Source: Terrirhizobium terrae (GTDB lineage Bacteria > Pseudomonadota > Alphaproteobacteria > Rhizobiales > Rhizobiaceae). From it: DNA of 64,000 bases. This document shows, in pieces, positions 19,978-28,431 of this stretch. A model generated the notes under the pieces. It saw nothing but the letters and a program-made list of their open reading frames with translations. It was not told where the DNA came from and searched no databases. Position numbers and translations under genes: made by a program. The DNA is taken from positions 3,819,501 to 3,883,500 of the forward strand of contig NZ_CP104992.1 of NCBI RefSeq assembly GCF_030323265.1, written 5' to 3'. Numbering within the stretch: the first letter of the stretch is position 1; the number at the start of each line of letters is the position of its first letter.

Positions 19978-21002
19978 GCGGCCTCCCTGTGAGACTGAGC
20001 GCGGCCGGCCATGGCGAAGATCCGAGACAGACGGCTGATGACGTCATCCGGATCCCGGGCAACCATGACTGCCGCTTTTTCTTCAGGCGCCGCTTCCGGC
20101 GCGTAACGTTCGATATACCAGCCGAGATGCTTGCGCGCGTGGCGCAGGCCGGGCTCCCGGCCGTACAGTTCAAGCATCGCCTCGTAATGCTCGATGACGA
20201 TGGCGGCGATGTCGCCGGCTGCAGGCGCGGCATGTCCGGCAAGCCAGCCGATATGCCAGGGCCGGCCTTGAGCGCCGCGGCCGACCATGACGGCATCGGC
20301 ACCGGAGCGGCGCAGGATCTCGGCCGCATCTTCCGGCGTCTGCACGTCGCCATTTGCGATCAGCGGGATGGTGATGACGTCGCGCACTGCGCGGATCGCA
20401 TCCCAGTCGGCCTTGCCTTCGTAGAACTGCATGCGCGTGCGGCCATGCACGGTGATGAGCTGTGCGCCCGCCTCCTCCGCCCGCTTGGCGATCAGCGGGG
20501 CGTTGAGCAGATCATGGTCCCAGCCGAGGCGCATCTTGACGGTGACGGGCACCGATACCGCCTTTACCGTCGCTTCGATCAGCGACAGGGCGTGGTCGGG
20601 ATCGCGCATCAGCGCCGAGCCGGAATAGCCGCCGATCACCTTCTTGGCCGGACACCCCATATTGATATCGATGATATCGGCGCCGTTATCGGCCGAGATC
20701 TTCGCAGCCTCCGCCATCCAATGGGCCTCGCGGCCGGCAAGCTGCACCATATGCGGTGTCATGCCGGCATTCTTGAGCCGCGCCCAGGATTCACCCTTGT
20801 TCATCACGAGCTCGCGGCTCGCCACCATTTCGGTCACGACGAGCCCTGCCCCGAAGCGCCAGGCGAGCTTTCGGAACGCGAGATCGGTGACACCGGACAT
20901 CGGTGCAAGCACCGCCCGATTACGGACGGCGACGGACCCGATCTGGAACGGTTTAGCAAGATCACTGGAATGCAAATGATGATCTTTCAGGCAAGCAGGC
21001 AT
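19974..21002 (-). CDS. dusB: tRNA dihydrouridine synthase (NifR3-like)
   Basis: FMN enzyme reducing uridines in tRNA to dihydrouridine. The TIM barrel starts with [14 protein letters not shown]. The active-site segment [11 protein letters not shown] contains the proton-donor cysteine, and [14 protein letters not shown] plus GRGAQGRPW bind FMN. Length is 342 from ATG 21002; a TTG at 20975 giving [10 protein letters not shown] is an alternative start. The gene is the promoter-proximal member of the ntrBC operon, the arrangement that gave it the older name nifR3. Nothing suggests a direct role in nitrogen control. Confidence 0.92.
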   Translation of the reverse strand: MPACLKDHHLHSSDLAKPFQIGSVAVRNRAVLAPMSGVTDLAFRKLAWRFGAGLVVTEMVASRELVMNKGESWARLKNAGMTPHMVQLAGREAHWMAEAAKISADNGADIIDINMGCPAKKVIGGYSGSALMRDPDHALSLIEATVKAVSVPVTVKMRLGWDHDLLNAPLIAKRAEEAGAQLITVHGRTRMQFYEGKADWDAIRAVRDVITIPLIANGDVQTPEDAAEILRRSGADAVMVGRGAQGRPWHIGWLAGHAAPAAGDIAAIVIEHYEAMLELYGREPGLRHARKHLGWYIERYAPEAAPEEKAAVMVARDPDDVISRLSRIFAMAGRAQSHREAA

Positions 21003-21152
21003 TGTGCACTATTTTTATTCAGGTAAGACGCGTTTGCCAAGAGAGATTCACAGGCTGCGTTATTTTTAAGCGGTACGCTGGAAAAGCGGCTTTTGAGGCT
21101 ATAGTTCTGCCGCTGTCAATCCAAATCGCTAGGGCACGGGGACGACAACTCC

Positions 21153-22357
21153 ATGACAATCGGCATCGTCATCGTCGCTGCAGGACGAGGTGAAAGAGCT
21201 GGCTCTCCGGACGAGGGACCGAAGCAATACCGCCCGATCGGCGGGCGTCCGGTCATTGCGCATACGCTTGCGACCTTCCTCGGCTGGGAGCGACGCGGAC
21301 CGATCGTGGTCGTCATCCACCCCGACGACGAGGCGCTTTATGCCGCAGCGACAGCAGGTCTGGATGGTGTGGATAATGTCGTGACCACCTTCGGCGGCGA
21401 CACGCGGCAGCGCTCGGTCTACGAGGGCTTGCGGGCGCTCTCGGCGACCGACGCAACCCATGTGATGATCCATGACGCGGCGCGCCCTTCGTCGACCACG
21501 ACATGCTGGACCGCATCGCGGGCGCTTTCGACGATGGCGTCGACGCCGTGCTGCCGGCGGTCGCCGTGAGCGACACACTAAAGCGCGGCGGCAGCGACGG
21601 GCTGGTGCACGAGACGGTGTCCCGCAACAGCCTCTATGCCGCCCAGACCCCGCAGAGCTTCCTTCTCTCCGAGATCCGTTCGGCGCATGAAAAGGCTGCG
21701 GCCCTTCGCCGCGACGATTTCACCGACGACGCGGCGATCGCCGAATGGGCCGGATTGCCGGTGACCATCGTCGAGGGGTCCGTCGACAACATAAAACTGA
21801 CCGTCAAACGGGATATGACCATGGCCGATGAAAAGCTCTCCTCGAAATTCTCGGCGGAAGGCCTGCCTGACGTCCGTTGCGGCAACGGCTATGATGTGCA
21901 CCAGCTGGTGCCCGGAGACGGTGTGACGCTCTGCGGCGTGTTCATTCCCCATGACCAGAAACTGAGCGGCCATTCGGACGCGGACGTCGCGTTGCACGCG
22001 CTGACCGACGCGCTGCTCGCCACCTGCGGCGCCGGCGATATCGGCGACCACTTTCCGCCATCCGACATGCAGTGGAAGGGCGCGCCGTCGAAGATCTTTC
22101 TCGATCATGCGGCCAAGATCGTCCGCGAAAAGGGCGGCGTGATCATGAATGCCGACGTGTCGCTGATCGCCGAAGCGCCAAAGGTCGGGCCGCATCGCGA
22201 CACGATGCGCGCCAATCTGGCCGAGATCCTCGGCATCACGATCGACCGCTGCTCGGTCAAGGCGACGACCAACGAGAAGATCGGCTTCGTCGGACGGCGC
22301 GAGGGCATTGCGGCGATCGCAACCGCCACCGTCGTCTATCGCGGAGAGACGGCATGA
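21153..22357 (+). CDS. ispDF: Bifunctional IspD/IspF isoprenoid enzyme (frame broken)
   Basis: Fused MEP-pathway enzyme of alphaproteobacteria. The N-terminal IspD ([20 protein letters not shown]) makes CDP-methylerythritol. The C-terminal IspF, from about residue 240 ([25 protein letters not shown]), makes the cyclic diphosphate. The frame breaks in IspD at the C run 21485-21487; one more C restores [18 protein letters not shown]. Intended length is 401, normal for the fusion. The stop overlaps the cinA start (ATGA). It is divergent from dusB, with 150 bp between the starts. Confidence 0.92.
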
Positions 22358-22854
22358 GCCTGTTTCCCGCCGATATCGAGGAAGAAGCGCGCCGGATCAT
22401 CGCCGAGTTTTCCGCCCGCGGGCTGATGGTCTCAACCGCCGAATCCTGCACCGGCGGGCTGATTGCAGGCGCGCTGACGGAAATCGCCGGCTCGTCGGCC
22501 GTCGTCGACCGCGGCTTCGTCACCTATACGAATGAGGCGAAGATGGACCTGCTGGGCGTCAAATCGACGACGCTTGCAGCCTATGGCGCGGTATCGAAGG
22601 AAACGGCGCTGCAGATGGTTCAGGGCGCCCTCTTCCGTTCGCGTGCAAATCTTGCGGTGGCTGTGACGGGTATTGCCGGTCCCGCCGGCGGCTCAGCGGA
22701 AAAGCCGGTCGGCCTCGTGCATCTCGCCGCCCGTGGTCGCGAAGGTGCGATCCTGCACAGGGAAATGCGTTACGGCGATATCGGGCGGACGGAGATCCGG
22801 CTTGCGACCGTCCGTACGGCCTTCGAGATGCTTCGGGATATCGCCGGACGCTGA
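22354..22854 (+). CDS. cinA: CinA family nicotinamide-nucleotide amidohydrolase
   Basis: A 166-residue stand-alone CinA C-terminal domain (PncC type), deamidating NMN to NaMN in pyridine nucleotide salvage. Seen are [16 protein letters not shown] with the nucleophilic serine region, and [22 protein letters not shown]. The N-terminal molybdopterin-like domain of longer CinA proteins is absent, as in many rhizobia. It is coupled to ispDF by a 4-base overlap. It converges on the Coq10-like gene, with both stop codons within a small GACGCT/AGCGTC palindrome (22847-22860). Confidence 0.88.
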   Translation: MSLFPADIEEEARRIIAEFSARGLMVSTAESCTGGLIAGALTEIAGSSAVVDRGFVTYTNEAKMDLLGVKSTTLAAYGAVSKETALQMVQGALFRSRANLAVAVTGIAGPAGGSAEKPVGLVHLAARGREGAILHREMRYGDIGRTEIRLATVRTAFEMLRDIAGR

Positions 22855-22858
22855 AGCG

Positions 22859-23317
22859 TCAGGCAGGTGCGTAGATCTTGTCGGCGCGCGATTCGAAGGC
22901 ATCCGTGAACATGCGGAAGGCACGGTCGAACATCGAGCCCATCAGCGCACCGAGAATCATGCTCTTGAACTCGTAGTCGATGTAGAAGTGCACGACGCAG
23001 CCCTGCCCGCCATCGGTGGCAGGCTCGAAGCGCCAGCGGTTGTCGAGATATTTGAATGGGCCTTCGATATACTTCACATCGATTGCCTGCTCCGCCGGAT
23101 TGAGCAGGACCTGGGTGGTAAAAGTCTCGCGGATTGCCTTGTAGCCCACCGTCATGTCGGCAAGCAGCAGCGTCTTGCCGTCCCGCTCCTTGGTCGAGCG
23201 GATGGCAAGCGCCTCGCAGAGAGGCAGGAATTCCGGATAGCGTTCGATGTCCGCGACCAGCGCGTACATCTTCTCGGGACTGTGCTTGACGGGGCGGCGG
23301 ATTTCGAACTTAGGCAT
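22859..23317 (-). CDS. Coq10/RatA-type START domain protein
   Basis: A 152-residue START-fold protein (SRPBCC). The N-terminus KFEIRRPVKHSPEKMYALVADIERYPEFLPLCEA and C-terminal VHFYIDYEFKSMILGAL are characteristic of the Coq10/RatA family. These bind ubiquinone in respiration in mitochondria and alphaproteobacteria. E. coli RatA was described as a ribosome-association toxin, a role unlikely here. It is a single gene convergent with cinA, with a four-base gap. Confidence 0.85.
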   Translation of the reverse strand: MPKFEIRRPVKHSPEKMYALVADIERYPEFLPLCEALAIRSTKERDGKTLLLADMTVGYKAIRETFTTQVLLNPAEQAIDVKYIEGPFKYLDNRWRFEPATDGGQGCVVHFYIDYEFKSMILGALMGSMFDRAFRMFTDAFESRADKIYAPA

Positions 23318-23348
23318 GACCTGCAGTTAAGCGGACGCCCTTTCAAGA

Positions 23349-23936
23349 TCAAGCCCCGACAAGGTCGAGAAGCGCACGCATCTGCCCCCGGGAAGTGAGC
23401 ATCACCACAGGACATTCGGGCGACAGCGCCTGGATGCTCTTGATGATCCGCGGCGTGGTCTTTGTCTCGAAATTCCAGACGAAGGATAGGAACTCGCGAT
23501 CGGCGAGCCGCTCCCGGCAACCGGGCGCCATCTCGGGCCGGCTCCTGCCGAAATGGCGAAGGCTTCTTGAAAAGACGCCCCAGAGGCAGAGCCAGCGCGG
23601 CATGCGCACCCAAATGATCAGGTCGCTGCGCGGGACCCGAAGGTCGAAACTCGTCACACCAGTTCCGTCCATGATCCAGCGGTCCCTGGCAACAGCCTCG
23701 GCGATCAGCGCCCGCGCCTCGTCGCGATCCCGCCTTACCCAACCCGGCAGCCAGTAGAAGTCCCGGTCCATTGAGACAAAGGGTAGGTCGAGCCGCCGAC
23801 AGAGCTTTTGGGAGAGCGTGGACTTGCCGCCGCCCGAGCAGCCGATGACAAGAACACGATCTGAATGTTCAAGTATTTTCGCCGCATCGGCGATATTCAC
23901 GATGCGTATCGCTGCTCGCTCCGATGTGATGTCCAC
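23349..23936 (-). CDS. P-loop kinase-like ATPase
   Basis: A 195-residue P-loop protein with Walker A GCSGGGKST at residues 32-40 (K38). It resembles adenylate/shikimate-kinase-like topology-modulation proteins: DLPFVSMDRDFYWLPGWVRRDRDEA holds a conserved D and the lid-like arginines, and WIMDGTGVTSFDLRVPRSD follows. It probably phosphorylates a small molecule, but the substrate is unknown. It has no clear partner; it sits 31 bases upstream of the Coq10-like gene on the same strand. Confidence 0.7.
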   Translation of the reverse strand: MDITSERAAIRIVNIADAAKILEHSDRVLVIGCSGGGKSTLSQKLCRRLDLPFVSMDRDFYWLPGWVRRDRDEARALIAEAVARDRWIMDGTGVTSFDLRVPRSDLIIWVRMPRWLCLWGVFSRSLRHFGRSRPEMAPGCRERLADREFLSFVWNFETKTTPRIIKSIQALSPECPVVMLTSRGQMRALLDLVGA

Positions 23937-24090
23937 CGTCCGCCTCCCGCGCTTCCGGTTTGATAAATTTCAAGTTAAAGAAATTTAATGTGCCCAAGTG
24001 CCGAGTTGTAATGTACCTGACATCGCAATCCGCGCTATATTGGTGCGTTGCAACATTCTCAAGACCAAACCATCCGAAAGACGCATACCC

Positions 24091-24276
24091 ATGGACGATT
24101 TCGCACAGATGATAAAGCTGCTCGAATCCGCGAAGCAGCTGGCAGACATGAATGGGTTGCCGATGCTCGCCTATTTCATCGAAATGGCTAAGGGCGAGAC
24201 GCGCGGACACAAGTCCACGCTGCGGGAACGCAGGCACGGCCAGGAAAAGCCGCGCAAGATCGAAGCCGCCGAATAA
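24091..24276 (+). CDS. Small conserved-type hypothetical protein (61 aa)
   Basis: A 61-residue, mainly helical protein (MDDFAQMIKLLESAKQLADM, then YFIEMAKGETRG) with a basic, probably disordered tail. The regular spacing of hydrophobic residues suggests an amphipathic helix pair. Start at 24091 is chosen because the preceding in-frame 31 codons are Cys/Arg-rich and non-helical. The ribosome site is weak (GAAAGACG). Its C-terminal codons and those of the convergent lipA form an inverted repeat. Function unknown. Confidence 0.6.
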   Translation: MDDFAQMIKLLESAKQLADMNGLPMLAYFIEMAKGETRGHKSTLRERRHGQEKPRKIEAAE

Positions 24277-24306
24277 AGATAAGCCGGGTGCCGCCTATTC
24301 GGCGGC
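24265..24306. terminator. Convergent inverted repeat between small gene and lipA
   Basis: GCCGCCGAATA (24265-24275) and TATTCGGCGGC (24296-24306) are perfect 11-bp arms around a 20-base loop. Each arm encodes the last residues and stop of one of the two convergent genes, both ending Ala-Ala-Glu. A stem here could block read-through both ways, although no T-run follows. Confidence 0.45.
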
Positions 24307-25269
24307 AGCCAGCAGCTTCTTCTCCCGATTTGCCTTCAGCCGGGCAAAGTCATCACCGGCATGGTGAGACGAGCGGGTCAGAGGGCTCGACGAGACCATC
24401 AGGAAGCCCTTCGTATAGGCGACCGTCTCGTAGGACTTGAACTCTTCCGGCGTGACGAACTTCATCACCGCATGATGCTTGCGGGTCGGCTGCAGATACT
24501 GGCCGATCGTCAGGAAGTCGACGTCCGCAGTCCGAAGGTCATCCATCAGCTGCAGCACTTCGTTCCGCTCTTCACCAAGACCGACCATGATGCCGGACTT
24601 GGTGAACATGGTCGGATCGAGTTCCTTCACCCGCTGCAGAAGCCGGATCGAGTGGAAATAACGCGCGCCGGGGCGAACCGTCAGGTAGTTACCCGGAACG
24701 GTTTCCATATTGTGGTTGAAGACGTCCGGCTTCGCGGCAACGACGCGTTCCAGCGCACCCGGCTTCTTCAGGAAGTCCGGGGTCAGGATTTCGATCGTCG
24801 TGTTCGGCGAGGCCGCACGGATCGCCCAGATCACCTTCTCGAAATGCTCGGCGCCGCCGTCTTCCAGATCGTCACGGTCGACCGAGGTGATGACGACGTG
24901 CTCGAGGCCCATCTGCTTGACGGCCTTGGCGACGTTTTCCGGCTCGGCCATGTCGAGCGCATTCGGCTTGCCGGTCGCGACATTGCAGAAGGCGCAGGCG
25001 CGGGTACAGATCTCGCCCATGATCATGAAGGTCGCGTGCTTCTTGTCCCAGCATTCACCGATATTCGGGCAGCCCGCTTCCTCGCAGACAGTGACGAGCT
25101 TGTGCTCCTTCACGATCGAGCGGGTTTCCTGGTAGCCCTTGGACACCGGCGCCTTGACGCGGATCCATTCGGGCTTGCGCAGGACCTCGGTATCCGGGCG
25201 ATGCGCCTTTTCCGGATGGCGGACGCGCTTCTCATCACTAAGATTGGTCCTGTCGAGAATGGTCACCAT
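24295..25269 (-). CDS. lipA: Lipoyl synthase LipA
   Basis: Radical-SAM enzyme inserting two sulfurs into octanoyl groups on lipoyl domains, here those of the pyruvate dehydrogenase encoded nearby. Both 4Fe-4S sites are visible: the auxiliary cluster in [13 protein letters not shown] and the radical-SAM CxxxCxxC in [10 protein letters not shown]. The substrate-binding tail includes [15 protein letters not shown], with the conserved RSSxHA serine. Length of 324 is normal. It is in the same orientation as lpdA and the pdh genes, separated from them by a GlsB-type gene and a repeat. Confidence 0.96.
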   Translation of the reverse strand: MVTILDRTNLSDEKRVRHPEKAHRPDTEVLRKPEWIRVKAPVSKGYQETRSIVKEHKLVTVCEEAGCPNIGECWDKKHATFMIMGEICTRACAFCNVATGKPNALDMAEPENVAKAVKQMGLEHVVITSVDRDDLEDGGAEHFEKVIWAIRAASPNTTIEILTPDFLKKPGALERVVAAKPDVFNHNMETVPGNYLTVRPGARYFHSIRLLQRVKELDPTMFTKSGIMVGLGEERNEVLQLMDDLRTADVDFLTIGQYLQPTRKHHAVMKFVTPEEFKSYETVAYTKGFLMVSSSPLTRSSHHAGDDFARLKANREKKLLAAAE

Positions 25270-25305
25270 GAATTTCTGTCCTTAGCCGCTGATACTGCGG
25301 TCACG

Positions 25306-25566
25306 TCAACGTCTGACGAGTTTTGCGACGAATAGCAAAATGCACGAGCCGACGAAACCCTGCACCAGGTAACCCAGCCATCCGCTCGCGACATGGATAT
25401 TGGCACTGTCGAAGATCGCATTGGCCAGCACCGCGCCGACAATGCCGATCACGATGTTCATGAAGATGCCGAAGCGCATATCCATCAACTTGCCGGCCAG
25501 CCAACCCGCCAAGCCCCCGATGATGATTGCCGCAAACCAGCCCACGCCCATAGATAACTCCGTCAC
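25306..25566 (-). CDS. GlsB/YeaQ/YmgE stress-response membrane protein
   Basis: An 86-residue integral membrane protein of the transglycosylase-associated (GlsB/YeaQ/YmgE) family. It shows three hydrophobic segments (WFAAIIIGGLAGWLAG, FMNIVIGIVGAVLANAI, GYLVQGFVGSCILLFVAKL) with the glycine-rich GGLAGWLAGKLM near the N-terminus. Members are often induced by envelope or general stress; the biochemical role is unknown. Start may be the first ATG at 25566 or MGVGWF five codons in. It lies just upstream of lipA on the same strand and may not be in its operon. Confidence 0.82.
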   Translation of the reverse strand: MTELSMGVGWFAAIIIGGLAGWLAGKLMDMRFGIFMNIVIGIVGAVLANAIFDSANIHVASGWLGYLVQGFVGSCILLFVAKLVRR

Positions 25567-25603
25567 TTCGTGTCCAAGATCCTCTCACTTGCGATTTCTA
25601 GCA

Positions 25604-25731
25604 CTTAGCTGCGCTAAGATGCTGAAATCGCTTTCTCTCCACTAGGGGAGAGATAGGGGTGCCGCGCGCTCGGCGCCATACCTCTCCCTAGTGGGAGAGG
25701 TTACAAAATCATGATCTTAGCGTCAGCTAAG
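25604..25731. repeat. Nested palindromic intergenic element (about 128 bp)
   Basis: The outer arms are CTTAGCTGCGCTAAGAT (25604-25620) and ATCTTAGCGTCAGCTAAG (25714-25731), complementary apart from one bulged base. Inside are two smaller palindromes: CTCTCC/GGAGAG (25635-25652) and CCTCTCCC-TAGT-GGGAGAGG (25681-25700), themselves near-complements of each other. The 25567-25769 gap between the GlsB gene and lpdA contains no gene. The architecture matches rhizobial intergenic mosaic or palindromic repeats. Confidence 0.65.
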
Positions 25732-25769
25732 TCATAGATTTTGTTGGTGAGGGATTTCTCCCCGCCCCC

Positions 25770-27215
25770 TTACGCGTTCAGCACGCGCCCATAAGCATCC
25801 AGCACACTTTCCTTCATCGTTTCCGAGATGGTCGGATGCGGGAAGATGGTGTGCATCAGGTCTTCCTCGGTCGTCTCCAGGTTCATGGCGACGACGAAGC
25901 CCTGGATGAGTTCGGTGACTTCAGCACCGACCATGTGGGCACCCAGAAGCTCGCCGGTCTTCTTGTCGAAGATCGTCTTGACCATGCCCTGGTCCTCGCC
26001 AAGCGCCACGGCCTTGCCGTTGGCGGCAAAGGAGAAGCGGCCGACGCGGATGTCGCGGCCCTGCTCCTTGGCCTTGGCTTCCGTCAGACCGACCGAGGCG
26101 ACCTGCGGGTTGCAATAGGTGCAGCCCGGGATCTTGCCCTTGTCGGTGGCGTGAACGTTGGGCAGTCCGGCGATCTTCTCGACGCAGACGACCGCCTCAT
26201 GCTCGGCCTTGTGGGCGAGCAGCGGGCCACCGGCAACGTCGCCGATCGCGTAGATGCCGGGAACATTGGTCTTGCCGTAACCGTCGATGACGATGAAACC
26301 GCGATCGGTCTTCACGCCGGCAGCTTCGAGGCCGATATTCTCGATATTGGCGACAACGCCGACGGCAGAGATCATCCGGTCGGCCGTGACCTTCTCGGTC
26401 GTGCCATCCTTCTTCTCAAGCATCGCAGTTACCGAGTTCGAACCCTTCTCGACCTTGGAAACCTTGGTTTCCAGATGGATCTTGATGCCCTGTTTTTCGA
26501 ACTGCTTCTTCGCAAAGGTCGAGATCTCGGCGTCTTCGACCGGCATGACCTGGCTCATGATCTCGACAACCGTGACGTCTACGCCCATGGCGTTGTAGAA
26601 GCTCGCGAATTCGATGCCGATTGCGCCCGAGCCCATGACGAGCAGCGACTTCGGCAGTTCTTCCGGCTTCATCGCTTCGAAATAGGTCCAGATCAGCTTG
26701 CCGTCCGGCTCGATGCCGGGAAGCGCGCGCGGACGCGCACCGGTGGCGACAATGATGTGCTTGGCGGTATAGGTGCCCTCGCCGAGCGTGTTCTTCGGCA
26801 CCGGACCCTGAGGCTGGACAATCGGCTTGGAAATCTTGCCGACGACGATTTCGCCCGGCTTGGTCAGCTTGGCCTCGCCCCAGATGATATCGACCTTGTT
26901 CTTCTTGAACAGGAAGCCGACGCCGTTGTTCATGCGCGCGGCAATGCCGCGGGAACGGGCGACGATCGCCTTGACGTCCGGCTTGATCGAGCCTTCGAGC
27001 GTCAGGCCGTAATCCTTGGCATGCTGGGCGGTGTGCATGACATCGGCGGTGCGAAGCAGCGCCTTGGTCGGGATGCAGCCCCAGTTGGAGCAGATGCCGG
27101 CGAGATGTTCGCGCTCGACGACGGCAACCTTCATGCCGAGCTGAGCTGCGCGGATCGCCGCGATATAGCCGCCTGGACCGGCGCCGATGACGATGAGATC
27201 GTAGGATTGAGCCAT
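25770..27215 (-). CDS. lpdA: Dihydrolipoyl dehydrogenase (E3)
   Basis: FAD disulfide oxidoreductase reoxidising dihydrolipoamide of 2-oxoacid dehydrogenases. Seen are FAD-binding GAGPGGYIAA (11-20), the redox disulfide C42/C47 in GICSNWGCIPTKALLR, the NAD-binding MGSGAIGIEFASFY, and the C-terminal HPTISE carrying the catalytic histidine. Length of 481 residues is complete. It follows the pdhA-pdhB-pdhC genes on the same strand with two accessory genes between, so it is most likely the E3 of pyruvate dehydrogenase. Confidence 0.95.
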   Translation of the reverse strand: MAQSYDLIVIGAGPGGYIAAIRAAQLGMKVAVVEREHLAGICSNWGCIPTKALLRTADVMHTAQHAKDYGLTLEGSIKPDVKAIVARSRGIAARMNNGVGFLFKKNKVDIIWGEAKLTKPGEIVVGKISKPIVQPQGPVPKNTLGEGTYTAKHIIVATGARPRALPGIEPDGKLIWTYFEAMKPEELPKSLLVMGSGAIGIEFASFYNAMGVDVTVVEIMSQVMPVEDAEISTFAKKQFEKQGIKIHLETKVSKVEKGSNSVTAMLEKKDGTTEKVTADRMISAVGVVANIENIGLEAAGVKTDRGFIVIDGYGKTNVPGIYAIGDVAGGPLLAHKAEHEAVVCVEKIAGLPNVHATDKGKIPGCTYCNPQVASVGLTEAKAKEQGRDIRVGRFSFAANGKAVALGEDQGMVKTIFDKKTGELLGAHMVGAEVTELIQGFVVAMNLETTEEDLMHTIFPHPTISETMKESVLDAYGRVLNA

Positions 27216-27289
27216 TGTTTCCTGCCTTTATCCTTGTATTTCCATTGGGCGGCCAGCAATCCGCGGCCTGCCATGTGAATTCTTCTTCG

Positions 27290-27928
27290 TTACAAACCGA
27301 GCATCATACGGACGATCGGTTCGAGACCGCGTCCGATGGCGCGGGTATTTTCGGCATCGAGATGGACACCATCGACCGGACTGGTCTTCGCCACCGAACC
27401 GGCATCGAAGAAGCCGCAGCCGAGATCGTCGGCGAGATCGCGATAGAGCGAGGCGAGCATGGTCGATTCCTCCCGCGTGCCGCGATAGACGGCGGAGAAG
27501 ATCGGATCGGCCGTTTCGCTGAACGACGGCGGCGACACGATCAGGACATCCGGCGCATCGAAGTCGAAGGAATAGTCGTGATGGCGGATCAGCCCGACCA
27601 GCCGCTGGACGCCAGCGCGCGCCGCATGGGCCGAGCCCGCGATCATCGGCTTCAGGTCGTTAGTGCCGAGCATGACGATGACCAGATCGAGCGGCATATG
27701 GGTGTGAAGTACCGTCGGCAGGTTCTTCACGCCGTTTCGATCGCAGTCAGCCAGATGATCGTCATAGCCGGTGGTGCGACCGTTCAGCCCTTCGGCGATG
27801 ATCGTGACCTGCTCGCCAAGGGCCGCCTCAAGCACGCTCGGCCAGCGGTCTTCATAGGCATGACGCCCACGCCCTTGCGCGTCAAAACCCCAGGTCAGGC
27901 TGTCGCCGAAGCAGAGAACGGTTTTCAT
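27290..27928 (-). CDS. SGNH/GDSL-family hydrolase
   Basis: A 212-residue esterase-like protein. The blocks are GDS (FGDSLTWGF, nucleophile Ser), the block-II Gly in LNGRTTG, block III MLGTND, and block V VDGVHLD with the catalytic Asp/His pair. There is no signal peptide, so it is probably cytoplasmic. Arylesterase-type rhizobial relatives are known, but the true substrate is unclear. I start it at 27928 (MKTVLCFGDSL). The upstream in-frame leader is Pro-rich repeat-derived sequence. Its first 47 bases overlap the end of the DUF559 gene. Confidence 0.85.
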   Translation of the reverse strand: MKTVLCFGDSLTWGFDAQGRGRHAYEDRWPSVLEAALGEQVTIIAEGLNGRTTGYDDHLADCDRNGVKNLPTVLHTHMPLDLVIVMLGTNDLKPMIAGSAHAARAGVQRLVGLIRHHDYSFDFDAPDVLIVSPPSFSETADPIFSAVYRGTREESTMLASLYRDLADDLGCGFFDAGSVAKTSPVDGVHLDAENTRAIGRGLEPIVRMMLGL

Positions 27929-28355
27929 GGGCACAGGTCCTGTTCCCCTCCCCTTGTGGGGAGGGGCTAGGGGTGGGGGTGGCAAATGCCAATTCAATTC
28001 GCCTCAATACCGACGGCATGTCCAACATCACTTCCCGGTTCGAGAAACGCATCACGCGAAAATCCTGGTCCTTCAGATAGGCATCCCGCTCATTGTCGCG
28101 AATACGCTGATCCCGATCCTCGTGAATTTTCCCGTCCACCTCGATGATCAGGCGTCGATCGAGACAGACGAAGTCTGCAACGTAAGGACCGATGGCCATC
28201 TGGCGGCGAAAATGCGTACCGGAAATCTCGGATAATTCCTTGCGAAGCGCCGTCCAGAGACGGCGTTCCGCATCGGTCATCGTTCTGCGCAGTCGTGGGG
28301 CGTTCCGGGCGGCGGAAGCGCTGGGCGGATTTGGCTTCTCTCGATTCCATGCCAT
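27882..28355 (-). CDS. DUF559 endonuclease-like protein
   Basis: A 157-residue protein with the Vsr/REase-like DUF559 domain: MTDAERRLWTALR near the N-terminus, then FRRQMAIGPYVADFVCLDRRLIIEVDGKIH, with the D...ExDG active-site pattern. Such proteins are small nuclease-fold proteins of unproven function, frequent in variable gene cassettes. The start at 28355 has GGAGG eight bases upstream. The last 30 residues (TPTPSPSPQGEGN and on) are encoded by the palindromic repeat and then run into the SGNH gene, suggesting the original C-terminus was replaced by repeat sequence. Confidence 0.78.
   Translation of the reverse strand: MAWNREKPNPPSASAARNAPRLRRTMTDAERRLWTALRKELSEISGTHFRRQMAIGPYVADFVCLDRRLIIEVDGKIHEDRDQRIRDNERDAYLKDQDFRVMRFSNREVMLDMPSVLRRIELAFATPTPSPSPQGEGNRTCAHENRSLLRRQPDLGF
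27945..27966. repeat. Palindromic repeat, left of DUF559 core
   Basis: CCCCTCCCC (27945-27953) pairs perfectly with GGGGAGGGG (27958-27966) around TTGT. It lies within the 3-prime end of the DUF559 frame and just upstream of the SGNH start. A similar palindrome lies on the other side of the gene at 28403-28422. Confidence 0.65.
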
Positions 28356-28386
28356 CCAACGCACCTCCGGTCGATCCACCCCACCC

Positions 28387-28422
28387 GTCCGCTACGCGGA
28401 CACCCTCCCCGCAAGGGGAGGG
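28387..28422. repeat. Palindromic repeat pair, right of DUF559
   Basis: Two adjacent hairpins occur: GTCCGC-TAC-GCGGAC (28387-28401) and CCCTCCCC-GCAA-GGGGAGGG (28403-28422). The second resembles the hairpin at 27945-27966. It sits between the pdhC stop at 28432 and the start of the DUF559 gene and might terminate pdhC transcription. Confidence 0.6.
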
Positions 28423-28431
28423 AGACACGGA

